A DNA stretch of 53,818 bases from a virus, in the IMG/VR virus record IMGVR_UViG_3300034072_000606, positions 1 through 53,818 of that record, one strand, 5' to 3'. Position numbers and translations under genes: made by a program. Positions 1 through 7,787 of the stretch are shown here, in pieces (positions within the stretch are counted from its first letter, which is position 1; each line of letters opens with the position of its first letter). The notes under the pieces are model-generated. The model had not been told where the DNA came from. It did not search any database and saw only the letters and a list, made by a program, of their open reading frames with translations.

Positions 1-153
1 GAGCCCAGGCCTGAAGAAACTGGATTGATTCGGATGTATTTCCCTTGATAGTCATTTCGTTCTCTTGTAACAAGAAGCCCAATAGGCAAGATCGGTCGGG
101 TTTTGAAAGACGCGGTAACATTCGCGTCTGATCGTTTCTTCAGTCGGCGCGTC
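1..153. repeat. Terminal direct repeat, left copy
   Basis: Bases 1-153 recur at 53666-53818 with two substitutions (positions 127 and 130). This shows the contig wraps on itself: a circularly permuted, terminally redundant genome or an assembly overlap. Both differences fall in third codon positions of the VRR-NUC gene and are synonymous (Arg AGA/AGG, Ile ATC/ATA). That fits natural variation between molecules better than random error. Confidence 0.95.
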
Positions 154-477
154 GGTTCCGTGAACCCAGACCAGCCGAACCTTCCAGCCTTCAAAGACGA
201 ACCATTCCTTGCCGACCCGCAATACAAGGAAGACGAAGCCGCCGGAATGCCACCGGCGATACAGCCACGCCTTCTGCTGAGGGGTCGGGGGGTGCTTGAG
301 CCGGAGCGGTCCCCCGCGAGGTGGCCAGCGGTCGGCGTGTTTCAGCTCAAACCAGCCTTCCTTGAAGTTGACGTCAGGGGTTCCGGGGAAAGCGGGGTTT
401 TCAACCCTGACCGGGTCAAGGTTGAAATTCTGCATAGGCGTCCGCAACGCCTGCCACATCTGCGATTCACTTGGCAT
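52..477 (-). CDS. VRR-NUC domain nuclease
   Basis: A 141-aa protein that fits a stand-alone VRR-NUC nuclease of the PD-(D/E)XK fold. The core is visible: an N-terminal helix, PGTPDV at about residues 32-37, the E-x-K pair in WFELKH at about 42-47, then a conserved Q and a GG-FVFLVLRV strand. Such phage enzymes are thought to cut branched or flap DNA during replication or recombination. The start overlaps the stop of the MazG-like gene (TAATG). The stop overlaps the ATG of the primase gene (ATGA) once the genome is closed through the terminal repeat, so the two are translationally coupled across the contig junction. Substrate is inferred from the family only. Confidence 0.85.
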   Translation of the reverse strand: MPSESQMWQALRTPMQNFNLDPVRVENPAFPGTPDVNFKEGWFELKHADRWPPRGGPLRLKHPPTPQQKAWLYRRWHSGGFVFLVLRVGKEWFVFEGWKVRLVWVHGTDAPTEETIRRECYRVFQNPTDLAYWASCYKRTK

Positions 478-908
478 TATTCGAATGAATCCCTTGGGTA
501 CATAGAAAAGTCTTTATGATTGTTTTTGTTGGTTTCCCCCACGTAGTCCCCCGGAACAGCGCGGGTTGCGCGCTTCGCCTTAATCTTCGCCATCACTTCG
601 GGGCTCTGAACTCTGGCGAGCTCAGACACAGAGGCGTGGTTAAGGTCGATCCCCGCCGCGCTACAAAGAGCCGCAAGCGTGAGTGCGACGCCGCCAACTT
701 CCTGTTCCGGTTGACCTACGGGACGATTGAAGACGTAATAGACCAGCCCCTGAGCTTCGTCAGATGTACAGTCCATCGACTGAAACAACTCCAAAGCTTC
801 TTCAAGAAGCCTGAATGCCCGCTCGCGTTTGTTGGTGACGGTTTCGGGCGTGAAGCATTCGTCCATCCACTTCTTGACGCCTGCCTGATAGATATTGATG
901 CTGCTCAT
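477..908 (-). CDS. MazG-like nucleotide pyrophosphohydrolase
   Basis: A 143-aa all-alpha NTP pyrophosphohydrolase-like protein. The MazG-type signature is the ERAFRLLEEALELFQ helix (E-x2-E-x2-E pattern) in the N-terminal third and EVGGVALTLAAL in the middle; these acidic residues should bind Mg and phosphates. I chose ATG 908 because it overlaps the dCMP deaminase stop (ATGA at 905-908); an in-frame start at 944 would lie deep inside that gene. Sitting between dCMP deaminase and a nuclease, it probably trims dNTP pools. In a phage that may replace thymidine, hydrolysing dUTP or dTTP is an attractive but unproven role. Confidence 0.8.
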   Translation of the reverse strand: MSSINIYQAGVKKWMDECFTPETVTNKRERAFRLLEEALELFQSMDCTSDEAQGLVYYVFNRPVGQPEQEVGGVALTLAALCSAAGIDLNHASVSELARVQSPEVMAKIKAKRATRAVPGDYVGETNKNNHKDFSMYPRDSFE

Positions 909-1327
909 TTCAAACCCTCCGGTTCTTTCACTTCCACTCCGCAAAGCCGGAATAGCTCAGCGGCCTTCTCCACGGTTTCGATCACCGCCGGATCGTCGCG
1001 CCACGGACCCGGCGGACAAACCACGCACTTGATCCCGAAGCCGATTATGAGCTTGGCGCATTCCTTACAAGGGTGAGCCGTCACCGTGAGCGTAGCCCCG
1101 GCGGCGAGACGACTGGCGCCAATCAAAGCCACGGCTTCAGCGTGGACAACTGCCTGATATTTCTTCTCGCGGTCTCCCCACCAGTCTTCTGGTACGCCTT
1201 CCGGAAATCGGTTCCATCCGGTACTGATGACCCCAAATCGTTTATCGTGGACGACCGCACCTACTTTGGTTGAGGGGTCGCGGCTGAATTTTGCTGCGTT
1301 CTGAGCTTCTTCAAAGAAAATGTCCAT
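905..1327 (-). CDS. Deoxycytidylate (dCMP) deaminase
   Basis: A 140-aa zinc-dependent dCMP deaminase converting dCMP to dUMP. The catalytic HAE (His62, Glu64) and PCKEC (Cys87, Cys90) zinc motifs are intact and the length is normal. It is the first gene after a promoter at 1351-1379 and has a strong ribosome site (GGGAGAACCA before ATG). dUMP is the substrate of the ThyA-like enzyme at 4632-5744, so this gene probably feeds the thymine-modification pathway. It overlaps the MazG-like gene by 4 nt. Confidence 0.95.
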   Translation of the reverse strand: MDIFFEEAQNAAKFSRDPSTKVGAVVHDKRFGVISTGWNRFPEGVPEDWWGDREKKYQAVVHAEAVALIGASRLAAGATLTVTAHPCKECAKLIIGFGIKCVVCPPGPWRDDPAVIETVEKAAELFRLCGVEVKEPEGLK

Positions 1328-1350
1328 TGGTTCTCCCTTTCTGGGTCCTC

Positions 1351-1379
1351 AGATTATCCCCGCTTCGGCCCGGGGTCTA
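1351..1379 (-). promoter_or_regulatory. Promoter P1 (dCMP deaminase to primase operon)
   Basis: Minus-strand sigma70-like elements: -35 TAGACC (1374-1379), 17-bp spacer, -10 TAATCT (1351-1356). A CGGGGATAA box overlaps the -10. The spacer also forms a GC-rich hairpin (CCCCG/CGGGG) right after the polymerase stop codon, so the same bases may act as terminator and promoter. It should drive genes 905, 477, 52 and, across the junction, the primase at 53720. Confidence 0.6.
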
Positions 1380-1382
1380 GCC

Positions 1383-3434
1383 TCATCCCATTGATGCGCC
1401 CCAGCTCTCGCCCAGCTCAACATCGACCTTAAATGGGACGTGTGTTTCCAACACGTTCTCCATTATCTCAGCCCCAAACTTCGCTTCTTCCGGGGTCATA
1501 GAGCCGTCGATTTCATCGTGGACCTGGAGCTGAACATAGAGCCCTGCCGCATCCATTTCCACCAGCGCCATCTTCGTCTGGTCGGCTGAGCCGCCCTGAA
1601 TGCGGCGGTTGAAAGCCTTGTGGAGCCAATCGAAGCTGCCGTCATCCTTTTGCGGGAACCGGCAACGCCGTCCGCCGATTGTTTCGATGAAGCCCTGCTT
1701 CTCAGCGAGCTTCTGCATATAGTTCGCCATCTTGCGGACGAACGGCACCTGACGGTCAAACATATCAATCAGGGCTTGGCCTTCGGCCCCGGCACATTCC
1801 CAATAGCGCACGTCATACCCGGCCTGACGACCCGCGTTAGCTTTCGCGACAACTTCTGCGTAAGTTTCGAAGTCCTTCTGCTTCCGGGCGCGACCCTCTT
1901 TCCACGTCAGTCTCCAAGCCGAAGGCAAACCCAAATCGCCGCACAGCTTAGCGCCTCCCATGCCGTAGGAAAGTCCCAGGAAGATGTTTTTCGCGTACTT
2001 GCGTTTCTGACTGAAAGCGGCTTTGCCGTGAAGTTCAAGATAGTCGTCACCGTTGATCATACGGGTCATCATATCGTGGAAGTCCATCGTGGGGTCTTCC
2101 CGATACCGCCGCGCTGCTTCCAGAGCGCTTTCATACGCAGCTGAGCCTATCGCTTCAGGGCCGGTCTCGATTGCCGAGTTGACGGCCTGTCTGGGCTCCT
2201 GCTGGGAGTAGTCGAGAGCGGCCCAAGGCACGCCGTTGTCCGGGACGTAAATGGATCGCCACATGGGTCCAATCTCGGGATCGCGAGCGGGTTGATTTTG
2301 AAAGTTGAAGTTGGCAGAACTCAGACGCCCAAAAGCAGCGCCTTCGGTCTCGCCGCTTTCATCGTCCTTCTGGCGACGGAGCTGATTGAACGTACAATGA
2401 GCTCGACCGTTGGTGAGATGCTCCTTGACGCTGTCGCAGAACGTGGATCGCAGCGTGCTCATCTTTTTGGCTCGCCGGAGGTGATCACCGATAGGATGGT
2501 CAAGGCTGTCGAGAACCTTAGCCGTCACGCTATCCTTGCCGGACTTCGCTGTTTTGGGCAGATCGATACCCAGCTCCCGGAGGACGGAAGCGAGGACGGC
2601 AGTGTTGGTGATATCGCCGAAGCTCAGGCGACGACCTGAATGAACGGAGTTGGCTGCGTCAATCGCCTTCTGCTGCTCAGAGCGGGCCCAAGCATCGACC
2701 TGCTCAAGCCGGTCTTCGTCAACCTTCACGCCCCGGCGGCGCATCTTCACCAGAACCGGAAGGACCCGGCTTTCAAGGTTGAAGACCCTCCAGAGGTCCT
2801 GATTTTCAATCTCGCGTTCCTGTCGCCGGAGGATTTGAAGGGGCAGGCGGGCGTCCTGCTCACCGTAGGGGCCTACCAGCTTGGCAGGGAGCGCCCAAAT
2901 ACCGCCTTTAGCGGCCTTGCCTGTGTAACCGTATGCCGCGAGCGCCTCGCGCAATAGGGTCTCATCCTTGCCGGGAAGGTTCCACCGCTCGCTGATTGAC
3001 TCAAGGCTGTAGCTGTAGTGGAGCTCATTGATGAGGGGGTCGGCCACTTGAACATCACGGAACCACTTGACATTAGGGAACACAATTCCCTCTTCTTCAA
3101 GAAAGTCCAGATCGTACCCGAGATTGGCGCCGACTAGGATGCCGTCAAATTTCGCTGCGCAGTCCCGGAGGTACGCAATCACCTGCGCCGGGGGAAGGTT
3201 TCCGCCCCCGGCGTGGCGTATCGGAAGATAAAAGCAGGGGCCGTCCTCAATCGCGATTGAGATGCCGGCAATGTAAGCCCCCCGGCGAACCCCGGGACCC
3301 ATTTTGGTCAGAAGGTCGTCCCGGTTCTCCGTATCAATCGCAACCCGACCCGATCCCCAGGAGGTCGGGAGGTCGGAAAGGTTAGGGGCGGTCCACGAGC
3401 TTTCTGGCTCAAACAGGGGCAATTGCGCGTACAT
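1383..3434 (-). CDS. DNA polymerase I-like, family A, with 3'-5' exonuclease domain
   Basis: A 683-aa replicative family A polymerase. The N-terminal third is a DnaQ-like exonuclease: AIDTENR (about 32-38) is Exo I, a GANLGYDLDFL block is Exo II, and YGEQDARLPL is Exo III. The polymerase domain has motif A LDYSQQEPR, motif B KRKYAKNIFLGLSYG and motif C VHDE at about residue 638. All catalytic Asp/Glu residues are present. The Q-E pair in motif A, rather than the bacterial I-E, is common in phage enzymes. There is no 5'-nuclease domain. The start lies 26 nt inside the DnaA-like gene, indicating coupling. It presumably copies the genome with the phage helicases and primase. Confidence 0.95.
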   Translation of the reverse strand: MYAQLPLFEPESSWTAPNLSDLPTSWGSGRVAIDTENRDDLLTKMGPGVRRGAYIAGISIAIEDGPCFYLPIRHAGGGNLPPAQVIAYLRDCAAKFDGILVGANLGYDLDFLEEEGIVFPNVKWFRDVQVADPLINELHYSYSLESISERWNLPGKDETLLREALAAYGYTGKAAKGGIWALPAKLVGPYGEQDARLPLQILRRQEREIENQDLWRVFNLESRVLPVLVKMRRRGVKVDEDRLEQVDAWARSEQQKAIDAANSVHSGRRLSFGDITNTAVLASVLRELGIDLPKTAKSGKDSVTAKVLDSLDHPIGDHLRRAKKMSTLRSTFCDSVKEHLTNGRAHCTFNQLRRQKDDESGETEGAAFGRLSSANFNFQNQPARDPEIGPMWRSIYVPDNGVPWAALDYSQQEPRQAVNSAIETGPEAIGSAAYESALEAARRYREDPTMDFHDMMTRMINGDDYLELHGKAAFSQKRKYAKNIFLGLSYGMGGAKLCGDLGLPSAWRLTWKEGRARKQKDFETYAEVVAKANAGRQAGYDVRYWECAGAEGQALIDMFDRQVPFVRKMANYMQKLAEKQGFIETIGGRRCRFPQKDDGSFDWLHKAFNRRIQGGSADQTKMALVEMDAAGLYVQLQVHDEIDGSMTPEEAKFGAEIMENVLETHVPFKVDVELGESWGASMG

Positions 3435-3684
3435 CGGTCACCAGTTTGTCTGCTTGCTGATCGGATAAGAGACGGCGAACCTTTTTGACGCCGTGACTCA
3501 CTGTCGTGCGGTCTCGCTGAAGCTGGAGACCGATTTGCGTGAAGTTGTTCTGCTCCATCCACATCAGCCACATCACGATCTGACGGGCCCAAGCAACCTC
3601 CGGGGAGCAACGGGTGGAGCAGAGAAGCTGAGCCCGGGAAACCCCGAACTCAGCCTCAACAACCTTGAGAACGGTCTCAAGCAT
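3409..3684 (-). CDS. DnaA domain IV-like DNA-binding protein
   Basis: A 91-aa protein resembling the C-terminal origin-binding domain of DnaA without the ATPase. Visible are the helix ARQIVMWLMWME, the helix-turn-helix TQIGLQLQRDRTTVSHG and the DnaA-signature-like DRTTVSHGVKKV. I chose ATG 3684 because GAGG lies 6 nt upstream; an ATG at 3696 has no clear ribosome site. It overlaps the DUF3310 gene upstream and the polymerase gene downstream. Plausible roles are binding the phage origin or sequestering host DnaA sites; the sequence does not decide. Confidence 0.75.
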   Translation of the reverse strand: MLETVLKVVEAEFGVSRAQLLCSTRCSPEVAWARQIVMWLMWMEQNNFTQIGLQLQRDRTTVSHGVKKVRRLLSDQQADKLVTDVRAIAPV

Positions 3685-4078
3685 GGATCGCCTCATAAGC
3701 GTCGATCATCTTTTCCAGATAATGGATCGCCCGGTCAATATCATCGTGATCCAACCAGCAATCGATCATCGTTATCGCCACGGCGTCGTCGCTGTTCAGA
3801 TCGATCCCGTTGGACTTCAGGAAGTCATAACGGCGATGATCAGACCGCATTGGACGATTGAAGGCCGGAGGGCAATAAGTAATCCCCAGAGCTTTGATCT
3901 TCTGGAGATAGGTGATTGCCTTCTTGAGGCCCTGAACGCCGTCCTTCTTGCGCCAGCGGGTGACGTATTTGGTGGCGCAGCCCTCCAGATACCCGAGACC
4001 GGTTTCAGCGGCCCAGTCCCAGTGCTGATACGTTGCTTCGTAGTGATCCCCGCCGACCTGTTCAACGTGAGCGTTCAT
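3677..4078 (-). CDS. DUF3310 family protein (T7 gp1.7-like domain)
   Basis: A 133-aa protein with the DUF3310 signature: GGDHY near residues 9-13, HWDWA, and LEGCATKYVTRWRKKDG followed by an LKKAITYLQKI helix. T7 gp1.7, which carries this domain, has been described as a nucleotide kinase, so a nucleotide-metabolism role is possible. The C-terminal half has a similar helix (DRAIHYLEKMID), which may be an internal repeat of the first. It is coupled to its neighbours by a 4-nt overlap upstream (ATGA at 4075-4078) and an 8-nt overlap downstream. Confidence 0.8.
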   Translation of the reverse strand: MNAHVEQVGGDHYEATYQHWDWAAETGLGYLEGCATKYVTRWRKKDGVQGLKKAITYLQKIKALGITYCPPAFNRPMRSDHRRYDFLKSNGIDLNSDDAVAITMIDCWLDHDDIDRAIHYLEKMIDAYEAIHA

Positions 4079-4506
4079 CGGCTCGCCTCCTCAGCGAGAC
4101 GTTCAACCAGCTCATCCCAGGACGTCATCAGTTCAACGTCCGGGAGGGCAGTGAACACGCTTTCGTGACCCGGGGGAAGATGGTCGTGACCACCCTTACG
4201 CGGATCAAGGTCCAGCACCGCAATCGTGCGATGACCGAGTGCGTGGGCGTAGCCGAACTCAAACCATCGACCGCCGCCCCGGTTCTCAGACGCCTGCGGC
4301 TCGCCGATGAAGACGAGCGTATCAGCGCGGCGAACGTCTTCCACGTCTCGGATCGCGTGATACTGGATGTTGTCGCCAGCGGCTTCATCATCCCAAATCC
4401 AGCCGCCGGTGATCTCGTAACCGGCGGCTTGAAGCTTCGCCGCGACTTCCCGCAAGGCGAACCTCTGGGCATATTTGGCCGCAATGTAAATCTTACGCGT
4501 TTTCAT
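4075..4506 (-). CDS. Nucleoside 2-deoxyribosyltransferase-like protein
   Basis: A 143-aa Rossmann-like protein of the nucleoside deoxyribosyltransferase superfamily. Evidence: the first strand and loop KIYIAAKYAQR, YEITGGWIWDD, the acidic loop DVEDVRRADTLVFIG, and the GGRWFEFGYAHALG motif, which holds the expected catalytic Glu. It may exchange or hydrolyse the base of a (deoxy)nucleotide. Its place beside the thymidylate synthase homologue suggests nucleotide salvage or modification. I chose ATG 4506; it overlaps the upstream 57-aa gene by 14 nt. Confidence 0.8.
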   Translation of the reverse strand: MKTRKIYIAAKYAQRFALREVAAKLQAAGYEITGGWIWDDEAAGDNIQYHAIRDVEDVRRADTLVFIGEPQASENRGGGRWFEFGYAHALGHRTIAVLDLDPRKGGHDHLPPGHESVFTALPDVELMTSWDELVERLAEEASR

Positions 4507-4666
4507 CAATTATCACCGTGATGGTCTGTGGCGGCTTCTCTTTGAAAGCCGACCGTTTGATGTAGATTGACTCAAGGCCGCCGTCACCGGCCTTGAAACC
4601 ATATCGATAGCTGTTCTTGGGCTGGCGGTCGTCAGCCAGCAGCTCCATTTTGATTTTCAGCAGCAT
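4493..4666 (-). CDS. Small conserved-looking protein, 57 aa
   Basis: A 57-aa ORF with ATG at 4666 and GGAG six nt upstream. It begins inside the 3' end of the ThyA-like gene and ends inside the start of the deoxyribosyltransferase gene, filling the only gap in this operon. The predicted protein is short and beta-rich, with a mixed charged N-terminal half and a TITVII strand near the C-terminus. I recognise no domain. The overlaps and good ribosome site support it being real. Confidence 0.65.
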   Translation of the reverse strand: MLLKIKMELLADDRQPKNSYRYGFKAGDGGLESIYIKRSAFKEKPPQTITVIIDENA

Positions 4667-5744
4667 GATTCACTCCGTCATCCGCCGCCCGGGATCGCGA
4701 GCGAGCCCGGTTTGTGAGCCAAAGTGTGGCCCCCACCCTCCAGTCGTTGTCGGCTGGGATTTGTTCCAGTATCTCGGATGCGTCCAAAATACCGGTCTTC
4801 TTGCTCGCCTTGAAGGCCCGGTGAGCCATAACCATCGGGCAGGCGACCTTGCGCAGGAACGGCGAGCGAATGCCGATCCGGGCCGGGTCTTCGAAGAACA
4901 TGTTGATGTCTTCCAGGATTTCCTTTTCAGACTGCCCAGAGAACATATCCATCGGGCGCACGACATTGCGGCCATACGGGTCCTGGATCGGCTGACCGGC
5001 GGTCGGGTGAACCTTCGAAACACCCCACGGCCATTCGACCGGGGCCTTGTCCAGCGTGGACAGATAGGCGTGATAGTTGTTCGCCACCTGCCAATAGTAG
5101 CCCATCGGCACGCCGATCATCGCGGCAAGGTATTCCTGAAGGACGGAGAAGTGAACGGCGTTGGCGCCATAGGCCCCCCAGACCATATCGTTGGATCGGT
5201 TGAAAACGGTTAGGTTCAGCTTCCCGTCAACGATAGCCGGCAGGGCCATCAGGTTACACGGAATATCCTTGCCGCCGCGATCCGCAGCAGGCTGATCGGT
5301 TTCCGCGTCGTACATCTGGATGACAACGCGGCGGTCACTGGGGTCTTCCTTCAGGCGACGGATCGCCCACGCGAGCTGATCAAGCGTATTCAGCCGGGGA
5401 CTGTCGGCAATGAAATGCTTGCGCCAGCGGTGGCCATAGGCCCCGGGGACCGTCTTGCCATCATCGCTATAGCGCCCGAAGTCGGCGACGTAAGGCGTCA
5501 GGGCCTTGAGGTCGTTGCGACCGGCGATCATCCAGAGCGATTCAACGAGATGGAAGAAGGGGTTGGCATCCCGGACCTCGTTGAACAGGACGCGCTCCTG
5601 CGGGCAGGTGTAGAACGTGGACACCGGGCCAGGAAGAACCAGCACCGGGCCGTTCCGGGTCTCACTCTGGACGCCGTATTGGCGGATGATGTTAGCCCCC
5701 GACCAAAGGGCGTCGTTCACGTTGCGGGCTTCGATAGTGATCAT
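4632..5744 (-). CDS. Thymidylate synthase homologue, probable dUMP hydroxymethylase
   Basis: A 370-aa ThyA-fold enzyme. YGHRW (103-107), DRRVVIQMYD (138-146), the nucleophilic Cys163 in KDIPCNLMA and the FNRSND...AYGAN segment (181-195) are all visible. Asn195 aligns with the ThyA Asn that reads uracil (Asp in dCMP hydroxymethylases), so dUMP is the likely substrate. The active-site context differs from canonical ThyA PPCH, and the neighbours are DNA-thymine modification genes. I therefore infer that it makes 5-hydroxymethyl-dUMP rather than dTMP. ATG 5744 is chosen: it has AAGGAG upstream and overlaps the stop of the 50-aa ORF (ATGA). An ordinary thymidylate synthase is the alternative. Confidence 0.85.
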   Translation of the reverse strand: MITIEARNVNDALWSGANIIRQYGVQSETRNGPVLVLPGPVSTFYTCPQERVLFNEVRDANPFFHLVESLWMIAGRNDLKALTPYVADFGRYSDDGKTVPGAYGHRWRKHFIADSPRLNTLDQLAWAIRRLKEDPSDRRVVIQMYDAETDQPAADRGGKDIPCNLMALPAIVDGKLNLTVFNRSNDMVWGAYGANAVHFSVLQEYLAAMIGVPMGYYWQVANNYHAYLSTLDKAPVEWPWGVSKVHPTAGQPIQDPYGRNVVRPMDMFSGQSEKEILEDINMFFEDPARIGIRSPFLRKVACPMVMAHRAFKASKKTGILDASEILEQIPADNDWRVGATLWLTNRARSRSRAADDGVNHAAENQNGAAG

Positions 5745-5893
5745 TTCTTGTCTGTCTCCTTGGTCTTCTTGACCTTTGGTTTGCGACACAACGCAGGGAA
5801 ATTGTGGCGGTGTCTCGCTTCTTCGATTGCCGACCGGGAGACGTGGCCGCAAATACAGCCCCACGTCATCCGCCAATATGCAGAACGGCCCAT
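5741..5893 (-). CDS. Small putative zinc-binding protein, 50 aa
   Basis: A 50-aa ORF joined to both neighbours by ATGA overlaps (5741-5744 and 5893 region). It carries a C-x-C-G-H motif near residues 13-17, a further H-x-H and a Cys at 36, and a Lys-rich tail. This looks like a small Zn-binding or nucleic-acid-binding protein. Its position inside the modification cluster, between the ThyA homologue and an HMUDK/AADT-type gene, makes it a candidate accessory factor. No family recognised. Confidence 0.65.
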   Translation of the reverse strand: MGRSAYWRMTWGCICGHVSRSAIEEARHRHNFPALCRKPKVKKTKETDKK

Positions 5894-6870
5894 CAGTAGC
5901 CCCTCCCCGGAATGTATTGGGCTCTTGGCTTGCCCTCCCCGTTCTTAACCCGGAGGTATTTGTCCACTTCGCAGCAACAATTCTGAATGTCGCTGAGGTC
6001 GATATGCGGAACCCAAGGGGCGCGGAAGCGGTCCTGCTCCTCGTAAATCTGCCTCATTTCGTCCAGCCCCTGATCCTGAGACAGGTTGAAATTCACGTCG
6101 CGACCGGCGAGCCGATTGAGGCCGCGCCGGGACCCCGGGCCGACTGCGGCCCAAGTATTGATATCAGGCGCTCCCCGGAGATAACGGGTGTGGCGCATAT
6201 CCACGCAGACCTGATAGGCCATAAAAGGCCCCCAGCCGATATAGCGGGGGTGCTGGAACCTTGCCCAAACAGACTCCATAGCCAAGCCGCCTTCGGGCTG
6301 GTCTTCAAGGATCGCTTCCCATTCGTGACGATCCTCCCACAGGCGACCGATGACGATGCGGGCGACGTACTGCTGCTTGGTCCAGCTGTACCATTCCGCT
6401 TTCGGGTTGCTCTCAGCCCGGATCATATACGCCCCGGTGTAGACCTTCTCGCCTTGCTTCGACCACCAGTCAAGAGCCCTGCCGAGATTAGAGGGGCTGA
6501 AGATCGAAGAAGTTGGCCAAGGGTAGCCGCTCGCAATCAAAAACTGGAGCGTCTGCGGCCAGTTGATGTAACGCCCAATCGCGAGCATCAGCCAGAGGTG
6601 GCGGTCATCGGCGTAGGGATCGCGGATGTGCTCCTTGATCCATGCCGTCACGCGGTCTAACTCCCGGAAGACATTACAGAAGCGGTACGCCTTGAGGATC
6701 GGGTCGGCTGTAAAGACCCCGGACGGCAAGCCCATGTATTCTTCAGTGAACACTTCTTGGTTCACCGGCCATTGTAAAAGCTCGTTGCCGGCAGCAGCTT
6801 CTTTGCGCAGATAGATCGCGTGGCGCTCGTTGACCCAATTCCAGAGGGGCGCGGTGTCAAGGTTTGCCAT
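5893..6870 (-). CDS. 5-hmdU DNA kinase helical domain / amino-acid:DNA transferase-type protein
   Basis: A 325-aa mainly helical protein resembling the HMUDK-helical / aGPT-PPlase group found in phage thymine-hypermodification loci. Features: Trp- and Arg-rich helices, the FCNVFRELDRVTAWI segment near residues 65-80, and GWGPFMAYQVCVDMRH near 220-235, reminiscent of DNA glycosylase-type helix-hairpin-helix folds. These proteins are fused to or partnered with the P-loop kinase acting on 5-hydroxymethyluracil in DNA; here the two are separate genes. ATG 6870 has AAGGGG about 10 nt upstream. Whether it is the kinase's DNA-binding half or a transferase cannot be settled from sequence alone. Confidence 0.7.
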   Translation of the reverse strand: MANLDTAPLWNWVNERHAIYLRKEAAAGNELLQWPVNQEVFTEEYMGLPSGVFTADPILKAYRFCNVFRELDRVTAWIKEHIRDPYADDRHLWLMLAIGRYINWPQTLQFLIASGYPWPTSSIFSPSNLGRALDWWSKQGEKVYTGAYMIRAESNPKAEWYSWTKQQYVARIVIGRLWEDRHEWEAILEDQPEGGLAMESVWARFQHPRYIGWGPFMAYQVCVDMRHTRYLRGAPDINTWAAVGPGSRRGLNRLAGRDVNFNLSQDQGLDEMRQIYEEQDRFRAPWVPHIDLSDIQNCCCEVDKYLRVKNGEGKPRAQYIPGRGY

Positions 6871-7156
6871 TGATCTTAACCCCTTCAAAACCCAACCCCG
6901 TCATGAAGCAGCAAGCATGACCTTCTGTTTCCGGCGGCGTGACTCCGGGTTTGTTGGACAAGGCGTAACCGGTCGCAGAACAAAACAGACGCTCCGCGAT
7001 GGTCAGAGGACTCATTTCCGAAACCGCCGCCAATTCTATAACGGTCGGATGGTCGGAAAGATCGCAAATCATTCTGACGACCTTCTCGCCAAGGGGGAGT
7101 ACGATCTGAGCGACCTGTGAATTGGTCTTGGCGCTGAAGTCTTCGGCCTTGAACAT
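6857..7156 (-). CDS. Hypothetical protein in the modification cluster
   Basis: A 99-aa protein of unknown family. It has a central helical stretch (KVVRMICDL, TVIELAAVSEMS) and a Cys pair (HACCF) near residue 80. Start ATG 7156 overlaps the kinase stop (TGATG); a GTG one codon upstream is also possible. It overlaps the helical-domain gene by 14 nt, so all three are translated together. It may be a subunit linking the P-loop kinase to its helical partner; that is inference from position. Confidence 0.6.
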   Translation of the reverse strand: MFKAEDFSAKTNSQVAQIVLPLGEKVVRMICDLSDHPTVIELAAVSEMSPLTIAERLFCSATGYALSNKPGVTPPETEGHACCFMTGLGFEGVKINGKP

Positions 7157-7764
7157 CACGTCCTCCCGGACTTGAACGCAACGTAAGCCTTGAGGTCCTC
7201 AAAGGCGCGGTCGTGGCGTAGGTTGACGGTATCGATGCCGGCAGCATCGAATTTGGCACGGGTGGCGTTGATCGCCTTGATCTTGTCCCTGACCAGATCA
7301 ACCTTGATTTCCCGGGTCTCGCCCTTGGCCGCGATCTGACGAGCCCGGATGCGCTCAAGGCAAAGCTCCAGCGGCGTGTCGAGATAGGCGATGAGAACTT
7401 GCTCGTGATGAATCCGGTTGTTGTCCCGGAAGAAATCCAGCCAGCTCCCGGCAACGGTCGAAGCCAGAACGCCTTCGCAGAGGACGTGTTCAACCGAGCA
7501 ACCCAACTCCAAGGCATATTGGATCGCGCCCTGCTGGATAGCGAAAGATGGAATTGTGTCCATTCCTCCGCAGCCTTGTTTGTAGGACCCGATGGCCATC
7601 ACGCCGTTACCGGCGTAGCCTTCGACCCGAAGACGGCGCGACGGGTCTTTCTTGGTCGGCGCGTCGTAAAAGTTGAGGTCAACCGGGTCCGGGTTCTCGC
7701 CGATCATTTGACGGGCGAGGTGGGTCTTGCCTGACCCGTTTGTTCCACGAATATTGATGATCAC
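7156..7764 (-). CDS. P-loop kinase, probable 5-hmdU DNA kinase
   Basis: A 202-aa P-loop kinase. Walker A is GTNGSGKT (residues 7-14) right at the N-terminus; LCEGVLAST supplies a Walker B-like acidic site and LERIRARQ a lid arginine region. Small kinases of this form act on 5-hydroxymethyluracil in DNA in phage hypermodification pathways, making a pyrophosphorylated base for later amino acid transfer. Start is GTG 7764 with AAAAGGAGAACCAAC upstream. Promoter P2 (7788-7816) lies directly ahead, so it heads the transcription unit running down to the polymerase. A nucleotide monophosphate kinase is the alternative. Confidence 0.75.
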   Translation of the reverse strand: MIINIRGTNGSGKTHLARQMIGENPDPVDLNFYDAPTKKDPSRRLRVEGYAGNGVMAIGSYKQGCGGMDTIPSFAIQQGAIQYALELGCSVEHVLCEGVLASTVAGSWLDFFRDNNRIHHEQVLIAYLDTPLELCLERIRARQIAAKGETREIKVDLVRDKIKAINATRAKFDAAGIDTVNLRHDRAFEDLKAYVAFKSGRT

Positions 7765-7787
7765 GTTGGTTCTCCTTTTCTGATCCG

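Noticed and set aside
4632-5876. Longer N-terminus for the ThyA homologue beginning at 5876
   Set aside because: The extra 44 residues lie in the 50-aa gene in another frame; ATG 5744 has a good ribosome site and matches the family start.
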